64,000 bases of DNA. Source: Diogma glabrata (lineage: Eukaryota > Arthropoda > Insecta > Diptera > Cylindrotomidae). Below the pieces are notes generated by a model. That model was not told where the DNA came from, did no database searches, and saw only the letters and a list, made by a program, of their open reading frames with translations. Below are positions 24,055-35,570 of this stretch, piece after piece. The stretch spans positions 234,184,046-234,248,045 of the forward strand of contig OY856186.1 of the NCBI GenBank assembly GCA_963693315.1, in the 5' to 3' direction. Both the position numbers and the translations under genes were made by a program. Every line of letters begins with the position of its first letter. Positions within the stretch are counted from its first letter, which is position 1.

Positions 24055-24351
24055 GTACATTTATGAACTAAAACCTAAAAATAAAAAATATATAAATAAA
24101 TAGTCCCGATGGTCGACACAATTAAGTTTACAAAGTACAAATTTATTTTTCATCGAATTCCAAATGTACAATGCATTATTTGAAAGTTAATCTGAAACGA
24201 GAGATGTACAAAAAAAACGCGAGAACTCTTTGAAGTGTAAGGGATGTCTTGCCATTAAACGCACAAAATTAGGGCTTTTAAAAATAAGATACTGTCTACC
24301 CGGTTAACCGAGTTGATAAAAACACCTACCCGTCAGTCAGTTATTGCTCAC

Positions 24352-24359
24352 TACTTACC
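24352..24359. other. Left 8-bp target duplication of hAT element
   Basis: TACTTACC, repeated exactly at 30183-30190. Confidence 0.92.
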
Positions 24360-24404
24360 CAGAGGCGTAGCTAGGGGGGGCGGTCCGCCCCGGGTGTCAC
24401 CCGT

Positions 24405-25014
24405 TTTGGGGTGACACCCGAACGTAAAAAACTTAAACAAACCATCACAATGTTTTCAACGATAGATCACTTCGAAACCGTTTTGGGGTGACACGCGAAA
24501 GTAAAAAATTTAAACAAACCATCACAATGTTTTCAACGATAAATCACTTCGAAATTGTTTTGGGGTGACACCCGAATGTAAAAAACTTAAACAAACCATC
24601 ACATGTTTTCAACGATAAATCACTTCGAAACCGTTTTGGGGTGACACCCGAACGTAAACAACTTAAACAAACCATCACAATGTTTTCAATGATAAATCAC
24701 TTCGAAACCGTGGGGTGACACCCGAACGTAAAAAACTTAAACAAACCATCACAATGTTTTCAACGATAAATCACCTCGAAACCGTTTTGGGGTGACACCC
24801 GAACGTAAACAACTTAAACAAACCATCACAATGTTTTCAACGATAAATCACTTGGAAACCGTTTTGGGGTGACACCCGAACGTAAACAACTTAAACAAAC
24901 CATCACAATGTTTTCAACGATAAATCACTTCGAAACCGTTTTGGGGTGACACCCGAACGTAAAAAACTTAAACAAACCATCACATGTTTTCAACGATAAA
25001 TCACTTCGAAACCA
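24405..25014. repeat. Eight-unit subterminal tandem array of the hAT element
   Basis: Units of about 77 bp begin CGTTTTGGGGTGACACCCG and contain AAACAAACCATCACAATG and TTTCAACGATAAATCACTT. The fifth unit lacks a few bases at its start; the fourth-last base groups alternate between AAAAAC and AAACAAC. The matching array at 63606-63845 has only three units, so unit number varies between copies. GGGTGACACCC is itself palindromic and is echoed in the TIR, which suggests transposase binding sites; that role is inference. Confidence 0.9.
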
Positions 25015-25784
25015 TTTCAACCAGGTTATCCATTTAATTTTAATTTATAAGTTGTGATAGCTTATAAATGTGTCCTTTTGGTTCAAAAAGGATCTATTCT
25101 ACTTTTTAAAATTCTTGAGTTATTACTTGAGTTATTATTTGGGGTAGTTTGTTGAACGTCTTTTTATGTTAGTACAAATCCAAAGACATGATAAAAATTT
25201 CAGTTTACTTTTTAAACTAAGAAGGATTAATTAAACATCAAAACTAAAGCAAAATTAGATTACATTTTAGTGTTCCTAGGTCTTGATGGTTTTACAAGAT
25301 ATATTGCGTTTACGTTCTTGGCTATATAGTAGAAGAGAATAGGTACGTTCGATTTAACTGAAACAACTTAAAAACAACAACAATTGCATTCAATTTATCA
25401 GTTGTATCAGTTGCTTCAGTCAAATCGAACACGGCTTATATTAGTAGAAAAAACGAAATTTCAGGATGCAAAGTTTAGGTTTTTGGGCATATTATTATTA
25501 TTGAGGATGAAGCTGACTTTAGTTTTTTCAATTCATTTCAATTGTAAGTTAGAATTTTATGATGCCAATTTTTGCAAGCTTTTCATTTATTTTAATTTTA
25601 TTGAAAAACGGTTTCGCGATTTTTAAAACAACCCAAAATGCAATAAAAAGTATAACCCTTTGCGTTAAAAAGCAATTGTTATAGAATTGCTTTGCATTAA
25701 GCAATTGATAGTACATATATCAAAACTAAAGTTTTACTCAGCGTTCTTTGGATTACATAACTATCATATATTAAACATTTTAAA
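25015..25784. other. Non-coding interior of the hAT element
   Basis: The stretch begins CCATTTCAACCAGGTTATCC, which also follows the array in the 63.8-kb copy, so it belongs to the element. The frame at 25384-25626 shows no motif. Confidence 0.5.
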
Positions 25785-26200
25785 AAATTATCAGTAGTAA
25801 TCATTCAAGGGCGGTGATAATTCGAAATAATCTTTTAAAAATTTCGAAAGCAAATACATATATTGATAATAGCACGAAACCGTAGGCCAAGGGCTATTAT
25901 TAATACTACTTGCTGTAGAAATTTTCCAAAAAATTATGAGAATTTATCAACGAACGAGGGGAAATTTTAGAAATTTTAGAAATTTTTTTGCCATTTTTCA
26001 TTTCTTTATATATTTTTTATGAATTATACGTTGGCCTACTGCCAACCATATCAGTTAACTATTTCAAAAATTATTTGATAATTTTTAATATCCCAGTAGG
26101 CCAGAAGTATAATTATTTGTTATTAATATAATTCAAATGTTATTGGTGAAATTGAATGATGTCATTACATTTTAGAGAATTTAATTGGGTTAAATTAAAA
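25785..26200. repeat. Copy of the GGCCTACTG palindromic family inserted in the hAT element
   Basis: It matches 42062-42480 along its whole length, including CAAGGGCGGTGATAATTCG, ATGAGAATTTATCAACGAACG, TACGTTGGCCTACTG and GAATGATGTCATTACATTTT. It contains inverted CAGTAGGCC / GGCCTACTG words. 26201-26892 shows no further gene or repeat. Confidence 0.75.
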
Positions 26201-26892
26201 TAAAACTAAAGCAAAAAATTTTGTATTTTATTTATTTAAAAAAAAAATTAAAATATAAAATGATTTTGGTCTCCAAGTTGTTTTTATTTACTAATATAAT
26301 AATTTATTTGAACTAAATTTATTTAAAAAATCCTTGTAACATAAATGTAAAGCTTCAAATTTTGTTTAAAAGTGGTGTAGTTATGATTGTTATTAACTAA
26401 ATGGTTTGACTTTAAATTTAAAAATAGACTTTAAATTTTGATTATTTTTCTTCTTAGATTTTTAGACAATATTCCTTAAATCAGTCTTTAAAACATTTTC
26501 CGGTTTTCCAGTTGTAAAATTTTTCAAAAGAATCACAATTAAATTTGTAAATTATTGAGCATGATTCTAATTGGATATTTAATTTTGGTTTCAATACTTT
26601 ATGTAAAATTCTAAGAGATGGATTTTATATTTATATATTTTTAAATGGTTCCTAATAATATTAAGCATATGATTTGTATATTCCATTTTATCAAATATTG
26701 TTTAATATAAGTTGTTGCAAGGAATTTTAAATAAATTAATTCTGGTAGTGTATTTAATCGTTAACACAGTACTTATTATGAAATAGACATATGTATCCTA
26801 CAAATATATTTAGAATTATAGGTTTGCTGATACCTACTATAATTAAAAATATTTTTTTAGATTTCGTCTAGCAAATATCCCAACAAATATAT

Positions 26893-29381
26893 ATGCCAGG
26901 AGGAGTTCATACTTCTAAAAGAAAAAGCGGGTTCCAGCAGAGAAAGGCCAAACAGGCTAAAATAGATGATGTTCAGAGCATATCTGGATCGATTTATAAA
27001 TATGTTACAAAACCTGATGATAGCCAAAGCTCATCAAAAGAAACTGATTCTCACGTAAATGCAACGAATGTTTCAGAGAATATTGGCTCATCTTGCTCAT
27101 TGGATCATCAGCTGCTAATGCTTCTAATATCGAAGACAGTATTTGTATGAGTGAATCACTTCAGGACTTAAGAGATGTATCACATTGGAATATACCCGTC
27201 TCTGATAATGTTCGCATTGAAATCATAAAAAAAGGAAGTGAACATTTTCAAAAAGGAGAAGGGCCGTTTGCTACTGTATCTAGACCCGGGTTAGACACAA
27301 AAGGTAATGTTCGCCATCTTTCTAAAGAATGGTTTTATAAAGTAATGCCTAATGGAGAAAAAATTCTGCGGTCATGGATGGTTTATTCTCCTATAAATAA
27401 TAGCCCGTACTGCTTCTGCTGTCGTATATTTGCTGTCACCAATAGTTGTAATATAAATTCAGCATTTACGACTGAATTTCAGAAGTGGTGGAAGCTAAAT
27501 CCCAAAGTAGCCGACCATGAAACTTCAAATGAACATCTGGAGAATTTTGAAAAGTGGAAAACTTTGGAAATGAGGTTGAAATGTCATAAAACGATAGGAG
27601 ACGCAGCCTTACAATTAATAGATAATGAAAAACAGAAGTGGAAACATCTTTTATCCAGATTATTGGATATAACTTTCTTTTTATCTAAACAAAACCTAGC
27701 ATTTCGGGGACATGATGAAGGACAAAGTTCTTCAAATAAAGGCAATTTTTTAGAACTAGTCAATCTATTGTCAAAGTATGATGTAGTGTTAAAAGAACAC
27801 ATTTTGAATTTGGAGCATGGCAAATCACCAAAAGTATCATATTTGTCACCAGATATACAAAATGAGTTCATAAATGTTTTAGCGAACCACGTAAAGTTTA
27901 AGCTTGACAACGAAATTAAATCAGCTAAATATTTTGGAATTATGTTTGATAGCACACCTGACATTTCACATATTGATCAAATGTCTGAAGTGATTCGTTA
28001 TGTGAAAATTGATGGTAGAAAAGTGGAAGTGAAAGAAGTATTCCTTGGATTTTTTTCTTTACATGGAAAAAAAGCCGCTGATTTAAGCGACGAAATTCTT
28101 TAAAACCTTAAAAATGACGGTTTAGAGGTAATGAATTGTCGTTCCCAAGGTTATGATAATGCAGCTGTTATGAGTGGTATACATGTGCAAGCTATTATTA
28201 AAGCAAAAAATAACAAAGCAATTTTTGTGGGCTGCATAGATCATTCAATTAATTTATGTGGCCAACACTCATTTGCACAAAATGTAGCTTGTGTAACGTT
28301 TTTCGGAACAGTGGAGGCCATTTTTACATTTTTTTCTGCTTCGAATAGCCGCTGGGAAGTGCTTGTTAAACACAGCAAAACAACTGTTAAAAGACTCTCA
28401 ACAACGCGTTGGAGTGCTCATTATGCTGCAGTAAAAGTATTGGCCGAAAATTTTGATGGGATTGTGGCTGCAATTGAGAAGCTAAGTGATCAACAAGAAA
28501 ATGTAGACACTAGAGGCGCTGCACACAACCTTATGCATGCAGTGTGTGATTTTACGTTTCTTTGCTATCTTTTGTTTTGGAATGATGTTCTTAGGGAAAT
28601 AAATTGTGCTCAGATTGGATTGCAAAGCAAAGGCTTAAATATTGATCAATTAGCTACAAATATAGAGTCACTTCGTCTTTATATTGAAGAAAAACAAAAT
28701 GACATTGTAGAACAGGCAATAGATCTTGCTGCGACGAAATCGGAGGGCTATGACATTCCAATGGAAAGACGAATTCGTCGTAAAAAACGAATGGCTGGTG
28801 AGTTGGCTCCAGATGTTGGACTGACACTGAGATCTGAACTTAAAAAGGACATGTTGGAATGTCTTGACCGATTCAGTGTTGAACTCCGAACAAGACTGAA
28901 GTCAGTTCAAGATGTTGCTTCATTGTTCGAGGTTGTTCAGACAAAGACTTTGCTTTTAGCGAACAGTGAAGAGTTGAAATTATCTGCATCAAAATTTACC
29001 AGTTTTTATGATGAGGTATCGGAAACGGGACTCCTCACAGAGATACCAAGGTTGAGGAGGCATTTAAAAGCGACCAATGTTACAGTTTCTAACTGGGTGT
29101 GCCTAGACTTTTTGAAATTCATCGTAGAATGGGATTTTACAGAATCTCTTCCGAATGTTATGGTCGCACTAAAGTTATTTATGACTATTTGCGTATCAGC
29201 GGCTTCGTGTGAGAGGAGTTTCAGCAAATTAAAATTAATTAAAAATTACTTGCGGGCAACAATGACCCAAACGAGGCTTAAAAATCTTGGCATATTAACC
29301 ATAGAGGCAGCACAAAATATAAATTTTGAAGTTGTGATTTCTGAGTTTGCAGCTGTTAAAGCTAGAAAGAAGAGATTTTAA
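26893..29381 (+). pseudogene. hAT transposase (ZMYM-like, TTF + DUF4371 + dimerisation domain), one frameshift and one stop
   Basis: The N-terminus (MPGGVHTSKRKSGFQQRKAKQAK, basic) opens at 26893. A frameshift near 27090-27125 moves the reading to the frame that runs from 27093 to 29381, broken only by TAA at 28101-28103. Domains in order: a TTF-type zinc-binding region (YCFCCRIFA, FTTEFQKWWK, HETSNEHLE; about 27400-27560), the DUF4371-like part (FRGHDEG, KGNFLELV), then the RNase H-like catalytic fold with D in FGIMFDSTPDISH, D in QGYDNAAVMSG and E in ASCERSFSKLKLIKN. The last also marks the hAT dimerisation domain. Both flanks of the stop read as normal family sequence, so the lesions look recent. 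Total length of about 830 codons fits this subgroup. Confidence 0.9.
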
Positions 29382-30182
29382 GTGTATGTATACAATATGT
29401 ATGTGAGAGTATATTAATTCTACTCTTATTTTTCTTTTACTTTACTTTCCAGGATTGCCACTTGTATACATTTGTATTAATTTGGATACATTATTTAAAA
29501 AATTTATTAAATGGATACTGGGTACCAAAAATTCGCAAAACTACTGGAATGGATACAATTTATTCGCAAGAAAACATTGTGTATAAAATGCATTAAATGC
29601 ATTTGAAAATGTTAATAAATTGTGTTACATTGTTCATCGTATTCTCTTTTAGTAGAAGATAAAGGAACAGAAAATTGGCGAACAGTGTAGCAAATATAAA
29701 CAGTTGTGGAAAAACGATAACATTTTTTGTAAACAGTTCTGAATTGAGTGCATTTAAGGTTGCATTATACCGTAACCGTTGCAATGAAAAAAAGGAATTC
29801 CAGGTATATTTTGCGCTGAAACCGCACAATATAGGTCGTTTTCAAATAAATTAGCAACATCAAATAATCATGTATACATTTGGATACTCTTTTTTTATAC
29901 AACTGGATACATTTTAATTTTTTTGAGTGACGACGCTGATACTTTCCTAAAAGATTCATTTTCATACATCAATATGAAAGAATGTATAATAAAACAGTAC
30001 TTTAATTATATATAACTTATTAATAATAATGCTCATTTGCATTAATTAAATAATTTGTATTGATTAAATAAAATTATAAATTACGTACATATATCGGCAT
30101 TTTATTAATATTGACAGTTTTCATTCTTGGGGTGACACCATAATATCCGCCCCGGGTGTCACCCATGCTAGCTACGCCACTG

Positions 30183-32496
30183 TACTTACCCACTATTTTA
30201 TAGCCTGCTGGAAGCAATAACTAACTATACGCATAAAATTTCAAACTATATACAATTTAATTAAATGGATATACCTCTAGTGTAATGTAACAAAATCATA
30301 ATATGGACATATTTAACTCCAAATTATGACATCATATCAAAGTCAAATTTAAGATGAGTGTGATGTCATGAAAGCATCATATAAATGATACCAGGTTATA
30401 GCCATGACGAGTGTCAGTTTTATGTCAAATTTACGTAACAACTACATCACATATATATGACCTCTGTGTGATGTCATAATTACGTCTTGTGTTCACTGGG
30501 ATATGACTTCTTTTGAAGTTACCTATAATTAATTATAATTTTTCCTAAAATATTTATAGTATGAACAAAAAAACTTAATAACATTAACCTGAGTGTTAAC
30601 AAAAAACACCATCACCAGTCACCACCACATCGCAGATTAAATTATATAAAATTTAAATTAAGTTTTCTTTATAACGGATATAAAATAACAAATCCATACA
30701 CAAAACAAATCGTTTAATTCTAAACGAACCCCAAAAAATAAGAACATCGATTGGTACACATTTTATTTCCTTAAATAAAAATTTACCGAAACAAATTTTA
30801 ATAATGGAACGTTTTTTTCATCAGATCACACGCAATCCACATTCCACAGCTTTTTACAACAATAGTAAAGATAAAAGACTTTTTTTCTTGGAAAATATAA
30901 ATTTAATTTTTTTCCTTTAACCTTTTTGTTTATTTTAAATTTTATTAAAATCATGAGGCTTCTCTTGCTCCCTAAATGTACAAAAAAAAGCTTTTGGTTT
31001 TATTACAACTAAAAGAAATTGAAACTTTATAAAAGAGTTTTTCCTTTTTTCCTAGACTTCAGCCTGGAATGAGAATTTAAAAAAAAAACAAAAAATATTA
31101 TTTTTGAAATTGAATTTCTAACTCCTTTTGTTTTCTATTTGGATTAAGATCTACGAGTGGGTTGGCTACAACAACAAAAGGTGTATAAACGTCTATTATT
31201 CAACAACCAGTTTTTCGTTGTGAAGATCGCTAGACCCTCATTATTTACACCAAAAACAAACAAATAAGTCGAGTATTATTTTAGGATAAAGCAATTAAAT
31301 TTAAAACCAATTGTATTTCTTTTCTCAATAAGAAAAAAATAACAATTAACACTGAATAAAGGCGGCACAAAGAAAAATTATAATAATAAAGAAATAAATT
31401 TGAATTATTTATTTCTTAATTATGTATACAAAAGTAAAAGAAATTGGGGTGAAGAAAACCCTAGAATTGTGATTTAAATCAAAGCATTTTTTGTAATACT
31501 TTTTGGTCTATTATTTATTCAAAACAACTGAGGTATCCTCATCCAGTAATTTACAATTCATAATAAATATCACATTTTTTATTAAGAAATGTTGTGTAAT
31601 AGGAATTTCAACATGGGTCACAACAACTCATAGAAACCTTTTAATACCTGAACCCCACATCATTCTTTAATGTTGGTGGAAAGCCAATATTTGTTTTGTT
31701 TTTTTAAAGAAGATCGAAAATCGAATCAAAACGCTGATGATGTGAACCAGACTCGAATAAGGGAAAGTATTAATATGGGCATTAAGATATAATAATTGTT
31801 ATAAACAAATATATAGTCAATTATAAATAAATATAAATTAAAATAAACATATAACAAAACAATTAAACATCAGCAGTTTTTCTTCTGCTGATTGACTAAA
31901 ATACCTGAAATTGACATTTGGTCGTTCGAACCGGTTAATTTGGATTAAGGTGATCGATTGAATAAATTTGGAGTTTGTACCAAAATGTTGCCAGATGAGA
32001 AAATTCTTTCACTCTTAATTCTCTTTCTTGAGAAACAAATTAAATACATTGGGACCTTAATCAGTAATCACTCAAAAGTTTGGGCCTAAAAAGTATCACA
32101 AATTGAATAAAACGGTTTAATAAATATACTCATCAATAACATATTAGTGTTGAATATTGGTGTACTTCATGTAAATTTGTTTTGCCGGGAGTATAATTTT
32201 AAATTTATTTTTTTTCTTCTATTTAACGCCGTTTTTAATTTAAATATAATTTTTGTTATTAAATCTATATATTTCGGGTTAGGCCCATCTTCAGGAACAT
32301 TACAATAATAAGTTTATTACAATTAAAAAAATTAGTACATTAGTACAATTAGTACATTTTGTTTTATTTTTTAATTTTTCGGTTATTGTTATATTATACA
32401 TATCCCATATCACATATCACTTTATAATACACATCGGTTTATAAAAACATTACACTAATAAAAAATTAATATTTTTATTTGATTTATATGATAATA
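30183..32496. other. Intergenic stretch, no gene recognised
   Basis: At 30300-30495 TGATGTCAT/ATGACATCA words cluster, resembling 9905-10090. A truncated A-end fragment of family AC lies at 31586-31680 (GGAATTTCAACATGGGTCACAACAAC). The remainder is AT-rich with no coding signal. Confidence 0.5.
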
Positions 32497-32679
32497 TCAA
32501 CAACATATTAATTGTTTATTATTTCCCCAAACAATACTAAAATTACAGACAGGCGTTATTTTTTGTTTTCGTGAAAAAGATAAACCTTTTAATCTTTTGC
32601 AGGCTGGCATCGACTCCTCGATTAATACAAGATCGTGAGTATCCTGCTCAATTAAACGATTCAGATTAGCTGAGGCCAT
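32497..32679 (-). CDS. Small open frame of unknown function, possible exon
   Basis: ATG at 32679 gives 60 residues starting MASANLNRLIEQDTHDLVL and continuing EESMPACKRLKGLSFSRKQ. Base composition and residue use look more protein-like than the surroundings. ACAGGTAAG lies just upstream of the ATG, which would be a splice donor if transcription runs this way. No domain is recognised. It may be a transposon scrap. Confidence 0.2.
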   Translation of the reverse strand: MASANLNRLIEQDTHDLVLIEESMPACKRLKGLSFSRKQKITPVCNFSIVWGNNKQLICC

Positions 32680-32754
32680 TTCTTACCTGTTGGTGGCAAT
32701 TTAATTTAGGTGTTTGCGATTTTTGTCTGTATCTTACATATGTGGTGTCTGACT

Positions 32755-32910
32755 ACTGAGTAAGCTGATAAATAAAGCAAAATCCTAGAATGAGGTACTT
32801 AGGGTACGCTGATAAATCAATCTTAATCCCTAGCGTCAGACAGGTAAGCGTGCTGAATGACATGATCAGCTGATACATCAAGCATTATTCTAGAATTAGA
32901 CATGACGCAC
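32755..32910. repeat. Three degenerate ~45-60 bp tandem units
   Basis: GCTGATAAAT or GCTGATACAT, then an AATCCTAGAA- or ATTCTAGAA-type word, recur three times. The flanking 32911-33446 holds nothing recognised. Confidence 0.5.
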
Positions 32911-33446
32911 AGTTTTGTTGCTGGCCCTGATAGCGAACTGATCATATAGTGTTATCTGCTATTTACTACTTGCGGTCTCGCCTGTTACCTAACACTTAGA
33001 GCCCATTGGACTTGAAAACGTAGAAGAAAGAAAATGCAAATGAGAACAATAGCAGTATAAAGGAAAACAAAAATAAATAAGTTTCTTGTTAAAATATTAC
33101 AATATTACAACTTGGTGATGTAACAATATCAGAGTTTAAAACGTTCCTTATATCACTCCTTTACTTCGTTCTTTCAGAACGAGTAATATAAAATAAATAT
33201 ATCATTCATAAATACAGGAGTGAAAATTATAAAATATCGTTTTTACTCCTATATTTGAATAAACATTTTCTTTTAAATACTCGCACAATTAATTTTTTCT
33301 TCATAGCGTTTTTTTTCTAAAAATATATAAAAAGGATGACCATAACATACTAATTTCCTTCTTTTGCAAATGGATGAAATAAAAGAAAAAGAAAATTAAA
33401 ACTCCAAAGGAGTGAAATCGAAAAACTAAAATTTATCATAGCACAT

Positions 33447-34325
33447 ATCACAATATAACATATCACATATCACATATCACATATCATATATCACATATCA
33501 CATATCACATATCACATATCACATATCACATATCACATATCACATATCACATATCACATATCACATATCACATATCACATATCACATATCACATATCACA
33601 TATCACATATCACATATCACATATCACATATCACATATCACATATCACATATCACATATCACATATCACATATCACATATCACATATCACATATCACATA
33701 TCACATATCACATATCACATATCACATATCACATATCACATATCACATATCACATATCACATATCACATATCACATATCACATATCACATATCACATATC
33801 ACATATCACATATCACATATCACATATCACATATCACATATCACATATCACATATCACATATCACATATCACATATCACATATCACATATCACATATCAC
33901 ATATCACATATCACATATCACATATCACATATCACATATCACATATCACATATCACATATCACATATCACATATCACATATCACATATCACATATCACAT
34001 ATCACATATCACATATCACATATCACATATCACATATCACATATCACATATCACATACCACATATCACATATCACATATCACATATCACATATCACATAT
34101 CACATATCACATATCACATATCACATATCACATATCACATATCACATATCACATATCACATATCACATATCACATATCACATATCACATATCACATATCA
34201 CATATCACATATCACATATCACATATCACATATCACATATCACATATCACATATCACATATCACATATCATATATCACATGTCTCATATCGCATATGACA
34301 TATGACTTACACATATCACATATCA
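33447..34325. repeat. Satellite of 7-bp unit (ACATATC)n
   Basis: About 870 bases consist of the heptamer CACATAT in head-to-tail order, more than 110 units, with very few variants (for example CATACCAC near 34058). The edges are degenerate. A short piece of the same word occurs at 32398-32422. It has no coding meaning. The homogeneity suggests recent expansion. Confidence 0.97.
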
Positions 34326-34354
34326 AAAATGCAGGTTTTGAATAAATAGTATTA

Positions 34355-35377
34355 ATGGGTAATTCTTTTATAATCCGAATAAATTTGTACAAAATCTGAC
34401 CGACACATTTTTGATTTGGCTGAATATTTTTTTTACAGGTTTTATATCGAAAAAAAAGATATATGTACGTCTTCGAGGTTTTTTTTTTGGAAAATATCGG
34501 GCTTCTAAATTTCGAGAATTTCGTGATTTTTGGCTTGACGAGTTATTTTCAAATATTCATAACTTCGGTTTTATTAAAGATAGAAACCTATAGTTTGTTT
34601 TATTTTAAAGATAAAAGATGGTAGTCTACAAAAAAAATTAAAATTAATAAAAGTTATTAACAATTTGCTATTGTTATAAACAAATAAAATGTTCAAATCG
34701 ATCTGTAGTCATTGAAATGAGTTTGTCAAACGAAATGAGTTTTTAGTATGATCATCGTATTCTACGTTTCATTTCCTATTAAAAAGTATTTTTAATTAAT
34801 GGAGAAATGAGTTTTACTGTTAGAAATAAACTAATTTATCGAGCGCGAGACGACAAAAGTTTTTTAAATTTTTGTCGTCCGGTGCTAGAAAAATTAACTT
34901 ATTTGTATTGTAACAGTAAAACTCATTTCTCCATTAATTAAATACACGTTTCTTATTGAAAATTGAACGTAGAATACGATGGTCACACTAAACACTCTTT
35001 ATTTTTGTTAAATAATAACTAAAAATTAATTTTAATATTTTATTTGCTCATAACAATAGGAATTTGTTAATAATTTTTATAAATAACAGTTTTTTTTTAA
35101 ATTCCATCTTTATACTTTAAAATAAACAGACAAAAAGTGTCTATCTTTACCAGAACCGAAGTTATGAATTTTTGAAAATAAGTCTTCAAGCGAAAAATCA
35201 CAAAATTATCGAAATTTAGATCCGCTCTATTTCCCCTAATAAAAACAAAAAGAAAAAATCCTCGAACAGGTATATCGTTATGTTTATATAGAACCCGTAA
35301 AAACATTTTCAGCTGAATCAAAAATGTCTTAGTCACATTTTGTCCTAATCTGTTCGATATGTAAAAGAATGACCCAT
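34355..35377. mobile_element. 1-kb fold-back element (inverted arms of about 500 bp)
   Basis: The left arm 34355-34860 and right arm 34866-35377 are complementary for nearly their full length, with indels. Shared landmarks include ATGGGT[AC]ATTCTTTTA at the tips, TTCATAACTTCGGTT, CGTATTCTACGTT, AATGGAGAAATGAGTTTTACTG and GACGACAAAA at the centre. No coding sequence is present. It looks like an element reduced to its two long TIRs. Related arm pieces lie at 35389-35570, 37335-37425 and 43255-43455. Confidence 0.85.
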
Positions 35378-35388
35378 AAATGGAATTT

Positions 35389-35570
35389 TTTGTCGTTCCG
35401 GGCTTGATAAATTTATTAATTTCTAACAGTAAAAATCATTTCTCCATTAATTAAAAACACTTTTTTGATAGAAAATGAAACGTAGAATACGATGATCATA
35501 CTAAAAACCCATTTCGTGGGTGGGGCAATGACTACAGATCGATTTGAACATTTTCTTTGTTTATAACAAT
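35389..35570. repeat. Extra arm copy of the fold-back family (inner part)
   Basis: It repeats the inner portion of the right arm (TTTTTGTCGTTCCGG, CATTTCTCCATTAATTAA, GTAGAATACGATGATCATAC) in the same direction, starting 11 bases after the fold-back element. It stops where the 35571-37330 repeat begins; the outer arm portion resumes at 37335-37425. Confidence 0.75.

Larger units (their letters stand above)
24360..30182 (+). mobile_element. Complete hAT DNA transposon (5823 bp), transposase broken
   Basis: The left end CAGAGGCGTAGCTAG and the right end CTAGCTACGCCACTG form imperfect TIRs that extend inward through GCCCCGGGTGTCACCC on both sides. They are flanked by the 8-bp duplicate TACTTACC, as expected for hAT. 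Contents: a subterminal eight-unit array (24405-25014), about 750 unassigned bases, an inserted palindromic-family copy (25785-26200), the transposase (26893-29381) and a 3' region with repeated GGATAC words (29460-29920). A second copy starts at 63564. Confidence 0.92.

Noticed and set aside
24405..25014. CRISPR-like regular array
   Set aside because: Units are contiguous repeats without unique spacers, lie inside a hAT element and occur in a eukaryotic genome.
33447..34325. Telomeric or CRISPR array
   Set aside because: The 7-bp unit is perfectly contiguous, has no spacers and does not match known insect telomere repeats.
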